NCBI RefSeq assembly: GCF_003352045.1
Contig: NZ_CP025815.1
Span: forward strand, 2,914,001-2,978,000
DNA length: 64,000 nucleotides
From: Sulfitobacter sp. JL08
GTDB taxonomy: Bacteria > Pseudomonadota > Alphaproteobacteria > Rhodobacterales > Rhodobacteraceae
Direction: 5' to 3'
Within the stretch, counting starts at the first letter, position 1. Every line of letters begins with the position of its first letter. The notes below the pieces were generated by a model. It was not told the DNA's origin. It made no database searches and saw nothing but the letters and a program-made list of their open reading frames with translations. A program made the translations under genes and the position numbers. Below are positions 32,400-41,140 of this stretch, in pieces.

Positions 32400-33521
32400 T
32401 CATGCCTCCTTCAGGATCGGGCGGGTGCCGGTGATGCGCAGACCATAGGCATCCAGTCCAACATAGCGGGTCATCGGTGAATCGGTCAGAAGGATCAGAT
32501 CGTGCAATCCCATCTTTGACAGGATTTGCGCACCCAGACCGGTTTGCTTGATGGTGCGGGGGCCGTCTTCTTCCTGAGTATACAGGGCCTTGCGCGGCTC
32601 GCGGAAGAGGCAGACCGCGCCGCGCCCTTCCTTTGCAATGATTTCCATTGCGCGCGGCAGTTCCACAGCGGGTTTCGGGCCCAGACCCAGTACATCGGCG
32701 GCTTCGTGCAACGCGTGGGTGCGCACCAGAACGGGTTCCGGCGTGGTGATGTCACCCTTGGTCAGCACCACATGTTCGATCCCGTGGGTTTGATCCGTAA
32801 ACAGGCGCATTTTCCATGCGCCGCCATATTCGGACACCACGTCATGCTGCGCGGTTTCCACCACCAGATTGTCATAGCGGCGCCGGTACGCGATCAGATC
32901 GCTGATCGTGCCGATTTTCAGCCCATGGGTTTTCGCCACATCCACCAGATCGGGCAGACGCGCCATTGTGCCGTCCGCATTCATGATTTCACAGATCACA
33001 CCGGACGGATTGCGCCCCGCCAGTCGCGACACGTCACAGGCGGCTTCGGTGTGCCCTGCCCGCACCAGAACACCACCGCGGCGCGCACGCAGCGGAAACA
33101 CGTGCCCCGGCGTCGCGATATCGGCACCGGTTGACGCAGGATTGATCGCGACAGCCACAGTGCGCGCACGGTCCTGCGCCGAAATACCGGTGCTGACACC
33201 TTCGCGGGCCTCAATCGACACAGTAAAAGCGGTTTCGTGGCGCGACGAATTATGTGTTGCCATCATCGGAAGGCGCAGCGCCTCGATCCGGTCGGCAGGC
33301 AATGTCAGACAGATCAGGCCGCGCCCGTGATTGGCCATGAAATTGATCGCATCCGCATCGGCCGCATCAGCCGGAATGACCAGATCGCCCTCGTTCTCGC
33401 GGTCTTCGTGATCGACCAGAATAAACATCCGACCCGCGCGCGCATCTTCAATGATCTGTTCGATCGGCGAAATATGGGCGGCCAGGTTGGATTCAACAGG
33501 TCCGGGTGTTTCGAAACTCAT
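32400..33521 (-). CDS. ribB: 3,4-dihydroxy-2-butanone 4-phosphate synthase fused to a degenerate RibA domain (RibBX type)
   Basis: 373 residues from ATG 33521. The RibB half is complete (ILVDHEDRENEGDLVIPA with metal-binding acids, GHVFPLRARRGGVLVRAGHTEAA). The C-terminal half keeps the RibA outline (IKQTGLGAQILSKMGL, YGLRITGTRPI) but the zinc cysteines expected after VLVRTHA are absent, and the family EGRGIGL loop reads EGRGAVCLF. I therefore read it as RibBX, the proteobacterial variant without GTP cyclohydrolase II activity. It makes dihydroxybutanone phosphate; GTP opening needs a separate RibA. It sits between ribE (with the racemase gene inserted) and ribH. Confidence 0.9.
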   Translation of the reverse strand: MSFETPGPVESNLAAHISPIEQIIEDARAGRMFILVDHEDRENEGDLVIPADAADADAINFMANHGRGLICLTLPADRIEALRLPMMATHNSSRHETAFTVSIEAREGVSTGISAQDRARTVAVAINPASTGADIATPGHVFPLRARRGGVLVRAGHTEAACDVSRLAGRNPSGVICEIMNADGTMARLPDLVDVAKTHGLKIGTISDLIAYRRRYDNLVVETAQHDVVSEYGGAWKMRLFTDQTHGIEHVVLTKGDITTPEPVLVRTHALHEAADVLGLGPKPAVELPRAMEIIAKEGRGAVCLFREPRKALYTQEEDGPRTIKQTGLGAQILSKMGLHDLILLTDSPMTRYVGLDAYGLRITGTRPILKEA

Positions 33522-33657
33522 GGCAGGTACCTTCGCAGCAGTTATCGCGCAGTTAGACCAGCAAGCGCAAAAATGCCAGAGCAACCAGAGTCGAATTCAG
33601 GCTGGACGCTTGCCGTAACCACGCTTTAGCCTGAACCGACAGGCACAGGAGGTTGAG

Positions 33658-34719
33658 ATGCAGGTTTCCCGCTTGATCAACGTGGTCGAGGCGCATGCCG
33701 AAGGCGAACCGGGTCGCGTGATCACCGGCGGCATGCCCCACATGCCGGGCAATACAGTGTTTGAACGCATGCAATGGATGCAGGAAAACGCCGATGATAT
33801 CCGCCTGCTGATGCTGCGTGAACCGCGCGGTTACCCTGCCTTGTGCTGCAATGTGATCGTGCCGCCCTGCCATCCGGACGCGGATGCCGGGTTTATCATC
33901 ATGGAGCAGACGGAATACCCGCCGATGTCCGGCAGCAATACGATCTGCGTCACCACCGTATTGCTGGAAACCGGCATTATTCCGATGGTCGAACCGGTTA
34001 CAAACCTCGTGCTTGAGGCGCCAGCCGGATTGATCCGGGTGCGTGCCCAGTGCCACAAAGGGAAAGTCACGCGCGTGACGTTTCGCAATGTACCGGCTTT
34101 TGCGATGCATCTGGATCGCGTGATCGAGGTGGCCGGTTTCGGGGATATCCGCGTTGATGTGGCGTGGGGCGGCATGTTTTACGTCATCGCGGACGCCGCG
34201 CAGTTCGGGCTTGAAATCAGCGCCGATGCCGGCGCGGATATGGTACGCGCAAGCGAAGCGATGCGCGCCGCGGCAGCCGAACAGCTTCCTGTGGTTCACC
34301 CGGACAATCCGCAGATCAGCGGGCCCAGTATCGCCCAGTTGACGGCACCACCACCCCAAGGTGCCCCTTACGACGGATTGGGCGCGGTCACGGTGTCTAC
34401 GGGCACATTTGATGCGCAACGCCCCAATGCCCTGACAGGTGTGCTTGATCGTTCGCCCTGCGGCACAGGCACCTGCGCCAAAACGGCCGTGCTGCACGCG
34501 CGCGGGCAGTTGGGCGTCGGTCAGGACTATGTCAACGCCGGCCCGATGGGAACGACCTTTACAGGCCGGATCGAAGACACCACGCAGGTCGGCCCCTACC
34601 CCGCCATCATTCCATCGCTATCGGGACAGGGCTGGATTTACGGAACCGGTCAGGTGATGCGTGACCCCACCGATCCGTTCCCCAACGGGTACAAGATCGG
34701 CGACATCTGGGGCAATTGA
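33658..34719 (+). CDS. Proline racemase-family enzyme (hydroxyproline epimerase or 3-hydroxyproline dehydratase)
   Basis: 353 residues of the proline racemase fold. The first catalytic position, usually Cys in MCGHGTIG-type loops, is Ser here (PPMSGSNTIC, about residue 90). The second keeps Cys (DRSPCGTGTCA). Known subgroups are Cys-Cys (proline racemase, 4-hydroxyproline 2-epimerase), Cys-Thr (trans-3-hydroxy-L-proline dehydratase) and a Ser-Cys group, so substrate and reaction are uncertain. ACAGGAGGTTGAG is a strong ribosome site. It is divergent from ribBX and convergent with ribE, two bases apart. No transporter or downstream catabolic genes adjoin it. Confidence 0.78.
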   Translation: MQVSRLINVVEAHAEGEPGRVITGGMPHMPGNTVFERMQWMQENADDIRLLMLREPRGYPALCCNVIVPPCHPDADAGFIIMEQTEYPPMSGSNTICVTTVLLETGIIPMVEPVTNLVLEAPAGLIRVRAQCHKGKVTRVTFRNVPAFAMHLDRVIEVAGFGDIRVDVAWGGMFYVIADAAQFGLEISADAGADMVRASEAMRAAAAEQLPVVHPDNPQISGPSIAQLTAPPPQGAPYDGLGAVTVSTGTFDAQRPNALTGVLDRSPCGTGTCAKTAVLHARGQLGVGQDYVNAGPMGTTFTGRIEDTTQVGPYPAIIPSLSGQGWIYGTGQVMRDPTDPFPNGYKIGDIWGN

Positions 34720-34721
34720 CA

Positions 34722-35315
34722 TCAACCGGCTTCGGCCAGTCGGGCAACATAGCGCGCCAGCGTGTCGATCTCGAGATTGACGGCATCGCCGATCTGCATA
34801 TCACCCCATGTTGTCACCTCTTTGGTGTGGGGAATGAAGTTGATCCCGAATTCGGCGCCGTTCACCTCGTTCACCGTCAGGGATGTGCCGTTCAGCGCCA
34901 CAGAGCCTTTGGGCGCGATGAACCGTGCCAGTTCGGCGGGCGCCCGCAACGTCACGCGTGTGCTGTCGCCTTCGTCGGCGATTGCCGTAATTTCGGCCAC
35001 CCCGTCGACATGGCCCGATACGATATGCCCGCCAAGCTCGTCACCGACACGCAACGCGCGCTCAAGGTTGATCCGGCGCCCCACAGCCCAGCGGTTACGC
35101 CCGATATTGGTTTTGTCGACCGTTTCCTTGCTGATATCCACATCGAACCAGTCAGCCCCAAGGCCGACCACGGTCAGACACACGCCATCAAAGGCAATGG
35201 ATGCGCCCATGTCGATCGTATCCGTGTCATATCCGGTTTTGATCCGCGCGCGCAAATCACCGCGCTGATCCAGTTCCGTCAGAACGCCGATATCCGTGAT
35301 GATGCCAGTAAACAT
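34722..35315 (-). CDS. ribE: Riboflavin synthase (alpha subunit)
   Basis: 197 residues from ATG 35315 (MFTGIITDIGVL), the normal length. The internal duplication of lumazine-binding domains is clear: GASIAFDGVCLTVVGLG with DELGGHIVSGHVDG in the first half, then KGSVALNGTSLTVNEVNG in the second. It dismutates two lumazines to riboflavin. It is cut off from ribD by the capsule genes and from ribBX by the racemase gene. Its leader contains alternative hairpins but no recognisable FMN riboswitch. Confidence 0.95.
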   Translation of the reverse strand: MFTGIITDIGVLTELDQRGDLRARIKTGYDTDTIDMGASIAFDGVCLTVVGLGADWFDVDISKETVDKTNIGRNRWAVGRRINLERALRVGDELGGHIVSGHVDGVAEITAIADEGDSTRVTLRAPAELARFIAPKGSVALNGTSLTVNEVNGAEFGINFIPHTKEVTTWGDMQIGDAVNLEIDTLARYVARLAEAG

Positions 35316-35358
35316 CGCAAAACCCCTTTTTTCATAGCCTTGCAGGTAGCGGGCCGTT

Positions 35359-35388
35359 CCCCTGCTGGCAAGGGGGAGTGTCACCCCC
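35359..35388 (-). promoter_or_regulatory. Mutually exclusive hairpins in the ribE leader
   Basis: On the minus strand GGGGG (35388-35384), CCCCC (35376-35372) and GGGG (35362-35359) follow each other. The central C-run can pair with the first or the last G-run but not with both. This could allow alternative leader folds about 45-75 bases ahead of ribE. There is no U-tract after either hairpin. Confidence 0.3.
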
Positions 35389-35468
35389 GCGCATCGCCCG
35401 ACCTGCCATTCTTTTGCCCGACACATCGCTTAATGGTGTTTGGACAAAGCAACAATTATAAGAAAATT

Positions 35469-36761
35469 ATGTTGAAATCCGCACCAGAACATAAGGTTTT
35501 CCTGTTTCTGCAAGGCCCACACGGCCCGTTTTTTGACCAGTTGGGCAAAATGCTGCGCACCACCGGCGCGCAGGTGTGGCGCGTCGGGTTCAATGCAGGT
35601 GATCGTGCATTCTGGTCGCACAAGGCCAGCTATATTCCGTTTCGCGCCCCCCAAGACCAGTGGCCCGACCGGTTCGCGGCGCTGGTGCAGGACAAGGGCG
35701 TGACCGACATCGTTCTTTATGGTGATACGCGCCGTGTTCACGCCGATGCGGTGGCCCATGCCCAAACGCTTGGCTTGCGGATCCACGTGTTCGAGGAAGG
35801 GTATATGCGACCCTATTGGGTCAGTTACGAACGGGGCGGCAGCAACGGCCATTCGCGCCTGATGTCGATGTCGATCAACGATATGCAATCGGTTCTGGCG
35901 CGGTCCGATACTGACGCGCCGTTGCCCCCCGGACATTGGGGCGACATGCGCCAGCATGTGTTTTACGGGGCGCTTTATCATGCCTTTGTTCTGTTCTTGA
36001 ACAGTGGCTACAAAAACTTCCGCCCGCACCGGGATATCTCGGTTTATCGTGAATTTGTCCTTTATCTCAAACGCCTTATCAGAATGCCGGCGCAATCCAT
36101 CGAACGGCGCATCGCAACCAAAAGGGTGCGCCGCGGCGGGTTTCCCTATCATGTCGCCCTGTTGCAACTGGCCCATGATGCCAGTTTTCAGAAACACTCG
36201 CGGTTTGCATCGATGACCCAGTTCCTGACGGAAGTGGTGCAAGGTTTCGCCACGGGCGCGCCGCAACACCATCATCTGGTCTTCAAGGCCCATCCGCTGG
36301 AAGACGGGCGTGTGCCTTTGCGGCGCGAAATCCGGCGGCTGGCGCGCGAAAACGGCATCCGTGACCGGGTGCATTTCATCGGTGGCGGCAAACTCGCCCG
36401 CCTTCTGGATGACGCACGAAGTGCTGTAACGGTAAATTCGACGTCGGCACAGCAGGTTTTGTGGCGCGGCATTCCGTTGAAAGTGTTTGGCGACGCGGTT
36501 TATGCAAAACCGGAATTTGTTTCGGATCAGCCGCTTTGCGCGTTTTTTGCTGCGCCAACGCGCCCGGATACGGCAGCTTATCGCGATTACCGGCGCTATC
36601 TTCTGGAAACCAGCCAGATTGCCGGCGGCTTCTACTCCTCGCGTGGGCGGCGCCAGTTGCTACGACATGTGGTAGACATGGTCCTGCAAGAACGGGATCC
36701 CTACGACGCACTGGCCGCCGGAACCGCGGCCCCAAGGCAACAGTTCAGGGTGATCGGTTAA
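35469..36761 (+). CDS. kpsS: Capsular polysaccharide export/Kdo-transferase protein KpsS type
   Basis: 430 residues from ATG 35469 (MLKSAPEHKVFLFLQGPHGPFF); ATG 35433 is an alternative. Family marks are KVFLFLQGPHGPFFDQLGKML, RVGFNAGDR, HVFEEGYMRPYWVSYERGGSNGHS and HHLVFKAHPLEDGRVPL, then TVNSTSAQQVLWRGIPLKVFGDAVY. KpsS starts the poly-Kdo linker on the lipid anchor of group 2 capsules, and KpsC extends it. It heads a plus-strand trio with a Wza-like lipoprotein and KpsC. The ABC transporter (KpsM, KpsT) and KpsE are not in the window. Confidence 0.88.
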   Translation: MLKSAPEHKVFLFLQGPHGPFFDQLGKMLRTTGAQVWRVGFNAGDRAFWSHKASYIPFRAPQDQWPDRFAALVQDKGVTDIVLYGDTRRVHADAVAHAQTLGLRIHVFEEGYMRPYWVSYERGGSNGHSRLMSMSINDMQSVLARSDTDAPLPPGHWGDMRQHVFYGALYHAFVLFLNSGYKNFRPHRDISVYREFVLYLKRLIRMPAQSIERRIATKRVRRGGFPYHVALLQLAHDASFQKHSRFASMTQFLTEVVQGFATGAPQHHHLVFKAHPLEDGRVPLRREIRRLARENGIRDRVHFIGGGKLARLLDDARSAVTVNSTSAQQVLWRGIPLKVFGDAVYAKPEFVSDQPLCAFFAAPTRPDTAAYRDYRRYLLETSQIAGGFYSSRGRRQLLRHVVDMVLQERDPYDALAAGTAAPRQQFRVIG

Positions 36762-36877
36762 GCCGGCACACTGCGCACAGTAGCTTTTAGTTCCGGAATC
36801 CCGTAGCTTACCGTCAATACGTCACGCAAAGTTGGCGAACACTGAGGCAGAATAAATCAGGTCGAGGAGACCGAGCA

Positions 36878-38008
36878 GTGAAACCTTTTGCTATTCAATG
36901 GGCGCGCGCCATTGCTATTTTTACGGCTGTGGCCGTGCTGAGTTCGTGTGGTTTGCCGCAAGTAGGGCCTAGCAAAAAACAAATTTTCTCAGGCTCCGTC
37001 CAGCAGGAAGGCGATGCGTTTGTCATCGAAGTGAATGATCGCGTAACGCGTGCAACTTCTGTCGTACCGGCCTTGGGTTTTTCGGATTCCTTCAAGAACG
37101 CAGGCGTTCTTGGCTCTGATACAATCTCGCCCGGTGATACTTTGGGCCTGACAATCTGGGAAAACGTTGATGACGGCCTGTTGGCCGGCGAAGCCCAGAA
37201 CGCGACCCTTCTGGAAGAGGTACAGGTAGACGGCGACGGGTTTATCTTTGTTCCCTACGCCGGACGCATCCGTGCCGCGGGCAACAGCCCAGAAGCGATC
37301 CGCCGGATCATCACCGAAAAACTGGAAGACCAGACGCCCGATCCGCAGGTTCAGGTGCGCCGTCTTGCCGGTGACGGATCAACCGTGTCGCTGATCGGAT
37401 CGGTTGGGGCGCAGGGCGTTTATGCGATCGAACGGCCCACACGCACATTATCCACCATGCTGGCCCGCGCGGGCGGCGTGACCATTCAACCCGAAATCGC
37501 CGAAATCACGGTGACGCGTGGTGGCGCCAGCGGTAAAGTATGGTTCCAGGATCTTTATAATTTTCCCGAACTAGACATTGCCTTGCGCCCCGGTGACCGC
37601 ATCCTGGTCGAGGAAGACACACGTTCCTACACCGCAGTTGGCGCAACCGGCACGCAAAACAAGGTGGCGTTCAAAAGCCAGAACCTGTCTGCCATCGAAG
37701 CGATTGCACAGGTTGGCGGCTTGTCTTCGGCGACCGCTGATCCAACGGGCGTTTTCGTGTTCCGCAACGAACCCGCCGAAGTTGTCGGCCCTTTGCTGGG
37801 ACGCGACGATCTGGTTGGGGCACAGCGCATGATTTACGTGCTTGATCTGACGCAGCCGAACGGCATGTTCGTGGCGCGTGATTTCCTGATCCGCGACGGT
37901 GATACCGTCTACGTCACCGAAGCACCGTTCACGCAATGGGACAAAACAATCTCGTCCTTCACCAGCTCACTGACCACGGTAAGTGCTCTGGCGGCGTTCA
38001 CGAACTGA
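36878..38008 (+). CDS. Outer-membrane polysaccharide export lipoprotein (Wza/KpsD type)
   Basis: 376 residues with a GTG start (GAGGAGA lies 10 bases upstream). A lipoprotein signal ends in VLSSCGLPQ with the lipid cysteine near residue 25. A polysaccharide export domain follows (LGSDTISPGDTLGLTIWENVDD ... DGDGFIFVPYAGRIRAAG), then two SLBB domains (VSLIGSVGAQGVYAIERPTRTLSTMLARAGG and RDFLIRDGDTVYVTEAP). Wza-type proteins form the outer-membrane channel for capsule. The C-terminus (TISSFTSSLTTVSALAAFTN) is a likely membrane helix. It lies between kpsS and kpsC. Confidence 0.9.
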   Translation: MKPFAIQWARAIAIFTAVAVLSSCGLPQVGPSKKQIFSGSVQQEGDAFVIEVNDRVTRATSVVPALGFSDSFKNAGVLGSDTISPGDTLGLTIWENVDDGLLAGEAQNATLLEEVQVDGDGFIFVPYAGRIRAAGNSPEAIRRIITEKLEDQTPDPQVQVRRLAGDGSTVSLIGSVGAQGVYAIERPTRTLSTMLARAGGVTIQPEIAEITVTRGGASGKVWFQDLYNFPELDIALRPGDRILVEEDTRSYTAVGATGTQNKVAFKSQNLSAIEAIAQVGGLSSATADPTGVFVFRNEPAEVVGPLLGRDDLVGAQRMIYVLDLTQPNGMFVARDFLIRDGDTVYVTEAPFTQWDKTISSFTSSLTTVSALAAFTN

Positions 38009-38009
38009 T

Positions 38010-40037
38010 ATGCAATACCCTTTAGGGGATAGAGCCGCCGGGGGGCCAACCTCCCGGCGGCTTTTCGTTTACACCGGCGGTTTTCTGCGCCAGCGCCGCG
38101 TCAGGCGTATTCTGCACCTGTCGGGCTTTGATGTCCGTCTGGGGCGCCCCACCCCCGACGATCTTATCGGCGTCTGGGGCAAAAGCCCGACAGCCCATCG
38201 CGGCGAAGCGATAGCCCAGAAATACAACGTACCGCTGTTGCGGGTCGAAGATGCCTTTCTGCGCTCGCTTGCTCCGGGCCGTGCGGGGGAACTGCCATTG
38301 GGCTTGCTGCTGGACACATCGGGCGTGCATTTCGATCCTGCGACACCGTCCGATCTGGAAAAACTTCTGGCGTCCCATCCATTGGATGACACGGCATTGC
38401 TGGATGCCGCCCGGTCCGGAATGGCCCGTATGGCCGATGCCGGGCTTTCCAAATACAGCGGGTTTGATGCCTCACTTCCCCCGCCAGAACCGGGATATGT
38501 TCTGGTAGTCGATCAGGCGCGTGGCGATGCCTCTGTTACAGTCACACAGGCAGGACGCGCGGAATTTCTGGAAATGCTGGTCTTTGCACAGGAAGAGCAT
38601 CCCGGCGTGCCCGTGATCATCAAATCCCATCCAGAAACCGCAGCCGGATACCGGGCCGGCTATTTCGGGCCAGAGGATGAAAACGACCGCATCCGCGTGG
38701 TGACAGACAACATCGCGCCCGCCGCCCTTTTCGGCGGGGCTGTCGGCGTTTACACCTATTCATCGCAAATGGGATTTGACGCGATATTTGCCGGCCACAA
38801 GCCGCGGGTATTCGGGCAACCGTTCTATGCGGGATGGGGGCTGACGCAGGATGAAAATCCGGTGCCGCGACGCACGCGCAAACTGACACGCGCACAACTT
38901 TTTGCCGCGGCGATGATCCTGTATCCACGCTGGTATGATCCCTACAATGACCGTCTGTGTGATCTGGATCGGGTCATTTCCACGCTGCATGCGAAAACCC
39001 GTGCCTGGCACGCCGACCGAGCCGGTTGGATCGCAAGCGAAACCCGGCTTTGGAAGCGCAAGACGTTCCAGAATTATTTCGGGCAGTTCAAGCCGGTCAT
39101 ATTCGAAAACGATCCCGAAAAAGCCCGCCAACTGGCGCAGACCACATCACGCAACCGGATGGTCTGGGCGGGAAAAGCGTTTGAAGCGCATGCAAATGCC
39201 ACCCGTGTGGAAGACGGATTTCTACGCTCGCAAGGATTGGGGGCGGCGCTTGTCCCGCCGCTTTCGCTGATCACGGACGATATCGGCATTTATTATGATC
39301 CATCACGTCCCAGCGGACTGGAACAGCTGATCATGCAGCGCGCCAAGCTGCGACCGGATCAGAAACAGCGCGCCCGAACACTGATATCCCGCATCGTGGC
39401 CGGCGGCCTAAGCAAATACAACCCGCACGATGCCTTGCCTGACCTGCCACAAGGCCACCGGATACTGGTGCCCGGACAGGTTGAAGATGATGCCTCGATC
39501 CTGGCCGGAACCGGGGCCATATCGACCAACGAAAGCCTGTTGCACGCCACACGAAACGCTAACCCCGACGCGGTGATCATCTACAAAACACATCCCGACG
39601 TTGCAGCGGGTTTGCGCGCTGGCCAGACAGATGCGACCCCGTTTGCCGATCTGGTTCTGACGCAGGGCGACCCCGCAAAACTGATTGCCTGCGTCGATGA
39701 AGTCTGGACGATGACATCGCTTTTGGGGTTCGAGACGCTTTTGCGTGGCAAGAAGGTTGTGACGGTCGGTGCCCCGTTTTACGCAGGCTGGGGCCTGACC
39801 GAAGATCGCGGGCGTATCCCGCCCCGGCGAAATCTGGCGGTTTCACTGGAAACCCTGGTGCACGCAACGCTGATCGATTACCCCAGATACTTCGATCCGG
39901 TGACGAAACAGCCCTGCCCGGTCGAGGTTGTGATCGAAAGGCTGGTTTCGGGCACCCTGCCCCGGCACGGCCCGTTCAATCGCACCCTGTCAAAACTGCA
40001 GGGCGTGTTTGCCAGTCAATCTCACCTCTGGCGCTAA
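38010..40037 (+). CDS. kpsC: Capsular polysaccharide biosynthesis protein KpsC type (duplicated Kdo-transferase)
   Basis: 675 residues made of two related halves. RVEDAFLRSLAPG, AGLSKYSGFDASLP and VIIKSHPETAAGYRAG in the first match RVEDGFLRSQGLGA, GGLSKYNPHDALP and VIYKTHPDVAAGLRAG in the second, as in KpsC with its two Kdo-transferase domains. GQPFYAGWGLT occurs in each half. It extends the Kdo linker with KpsS. ATG 38010 lies one base after the upstream stop, without a ribosome site, so coupling is likely. A strong terminator-like hairpin lies over codons 8-19. The 3' end overlaps ribD by three bases. Confidence 0.9.
   Translation: MQYPLGDRAAGGPTSRRLFVYTGGFLRQRRVRRILHLSGFDVRLGRPTPDDLIGVWGKSPTAHRGEAIAQKYNVPLLRVEDAFLRSLAPGRAGELPLGLLLDTSGVHFDPATPSDLEKLLASHPLDDTALLDAARSGMARMADAGLSKYSGFDASLPPPEPGYVLVVDQARGDASVTVTQAGRAEFLEMLVFAQEEHPGVPVIIKSHPETAAGYRAGYFGPEDENDRIRVVTDNIAPAALFGGAVGVYTYSSQMGFDAIFAGHKPRVFGQPFYAGWGLTQDENPVPRRTRKLTRAQLFAAAMILYPRWYDPYNDRLCDLDRVISTLHAKTRAWHADRAGWIASETRLWKRKTFQNYFGQFKPVIFENDPEKARQLAQTTSRNRMVWAGKAFEAHANATRVEDGFLRSQGLGAALVPPLSLITDDIGIYYDPSRPSGLEQLIMQRAKLRPDQKQRARTLISRIVAGGLSKYNPHDALPDLPQGHRILVPGQVEDDASILAGTGAISTNESLLHATRNANPDAVIIYKTHPDVAAGLRAGQTDATPFADLVLTQGDPAKLIACVDEVWTMTSLLGFETLLRGKKVVTVGAPFYAGWGLTEDRGRIPPRRNLAVSLETLVHATLIDYPRYFDPVTKQPCPVEVVIERLVSGTLPRHGPFNRTLSKLQGVFASQSHLWR
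38032..38066 (+). terminator. Terminator-like hairpin inside the start of kpsC
   Basis: AGCCGCCGGG (38033-38042) pairs perfectly with CCCGGCGGCT (38053-38062) around a 10-base loop and is followed by TTTCGTTT. It looks like an intrinsic terminator for the Wza-like gene, yet it lies 24 bases into kpsC. It may attenuate kpsC transcription. Confidence 0.6.
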
Positions 40038-41140
40038 ACATTTGTCGCGCCGCGCGCCCAGCGGTGCATCACATCGCCGCCAATGGCACGCGTTTCGACC
40101 AGCCTGAAACGTGGCCCATCCGCCAGCGCAGAAAGCCCCAGCGCCCCGACCAAAGGCAGCCCCTCGGCCCCGATGGCCAGACCGGCGGTAAAGCCGACCA
40201 GTTCATCCACCAGATCCTCTGCCAGCAAAGATGCCGACAAGGCGCTGCCGCCTTCACATAAAACCCGCGTCAATCCCGCCTTGGCAAGCTGATGCAAGAC
40301 ATCGCGTGTATCCAGTTGCCCGCCGCGCACCGCACAGCAGAACAGGTCTGCCCCCAGCCCCTGCCATGCCGAAACAAGATTCGGGTCGGCATCCGGCCCG
40401 TGGCACATCCACAGCGGAATTTCTTTGGCCGAGCGGGCAAGCTGCCCCATAAGCGGCACATCCAGCCTGCGCGACGTGACCACCCGAACAGGTTGATGCC
40501 TGACACCCAGATCGCGCACCGTCAGCGACGGATCATCAATGCGCGCCGTCCCTGCACCAACCAGTACAGCATCATGACGCGCGCGCATCGCATGCACCAA
40601 ACGCCGCGCGTCCGGCCCGGTAATCCACTTGCTTTCACCGGTGGCCGTCGCGATACGCCCGTCAAAACTGTTTGCCAGTTTCAACGTGACAAAGGGACGA
40701 TCCAGATCGGTGTTGAGGATAAATCCCGCGTTATCCTGCGCTGCCAAATCTGCCATACAACCGATTTCAACGGCAATGCCCGCATCCCGCAGCATGGCAA
40801 AGCCACGCCCGGCAACGCGCGTATTCGTATCTGTTATTGCGGCCACCACCCGTTTCACACCTGCCTCAATCAAGGCCGTGGCGCAGGGGGGTGTTTTGCC
40901 GGTATGGGCGCAGGGTTCCAGCGTCACGTAAACATCGGCGCCGCGCGCAGCCTTGCCCGCCTGCGCCAGCGCCACGGTTTCCGCGTGCGGACGACCGCCC
41001 TGCTGCGTCCATCCGCGCCCGACAATGCGACCGTCTTTGACAATGACACAACCGACAGCAGGATTGGGCCACACCATACCCTGCCCGCGCCGCCCCAGTG
41101 AAAGGGCCAGCGCCATGAACCGTTCGTCTTGCCCGCTCAC
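40034..41140 (-). CDS. ribD: Bifunctional riboflavin deaminase/reductase RibD
   Basis: 368 residues. The N-terminal deaminase zinc site is [11 protein letters not shown] with [14 protein letters not shown]; the C-terminal reductase has [28 protein letters not shown] and [15 protein letters not shown]. It performs steps two and three after GTP opening in riboflavin synthesis. It overlaps nrdR by four bases on the same strand. In its relatives ribE usually follows directly, but here the capsule genes stand between. The last base-pairs overlap the kpsC stop. Confidence 0.95.
   Translation of the reverse strand: MSGQDERFMALALSLGRRGQGMVWPNPAVGCVIVKDGRIVGRGWTQQGGRPHAETVALAQAGKAARGADVYVTLEPCAHTGKTPPCATALIEAGVKRVVAAITDTNTRVAGRGFAMLRDAGIAVEIGCMADLAAQDNAGFILNTDLDRPFVTLKLANSFDGRIATATGESKWITGPDARRLVHAMRARHDAVLVGAGTARIDDPSLTVRDLGVRHQPVRVVTSRRLDVPLMGQLARSAKEIPLWMCHGPDADPNLVSAWQGLGADLFCCAVRGGQLDTRDVLHQLAKAGLTRVLCEGGSALSASLLAEDLVDELVGFTAGLAIGAEGLPLVGALGLSALADGPRFRLVETRAIGGDVMHRWARGATNV

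Noticed and set aside
35316-35468. FMN riboswitch ahead of ribE
   Set aside because: The interval lacks the conserved AGGGGCAGGG-type and other FMN-aptamer segments.
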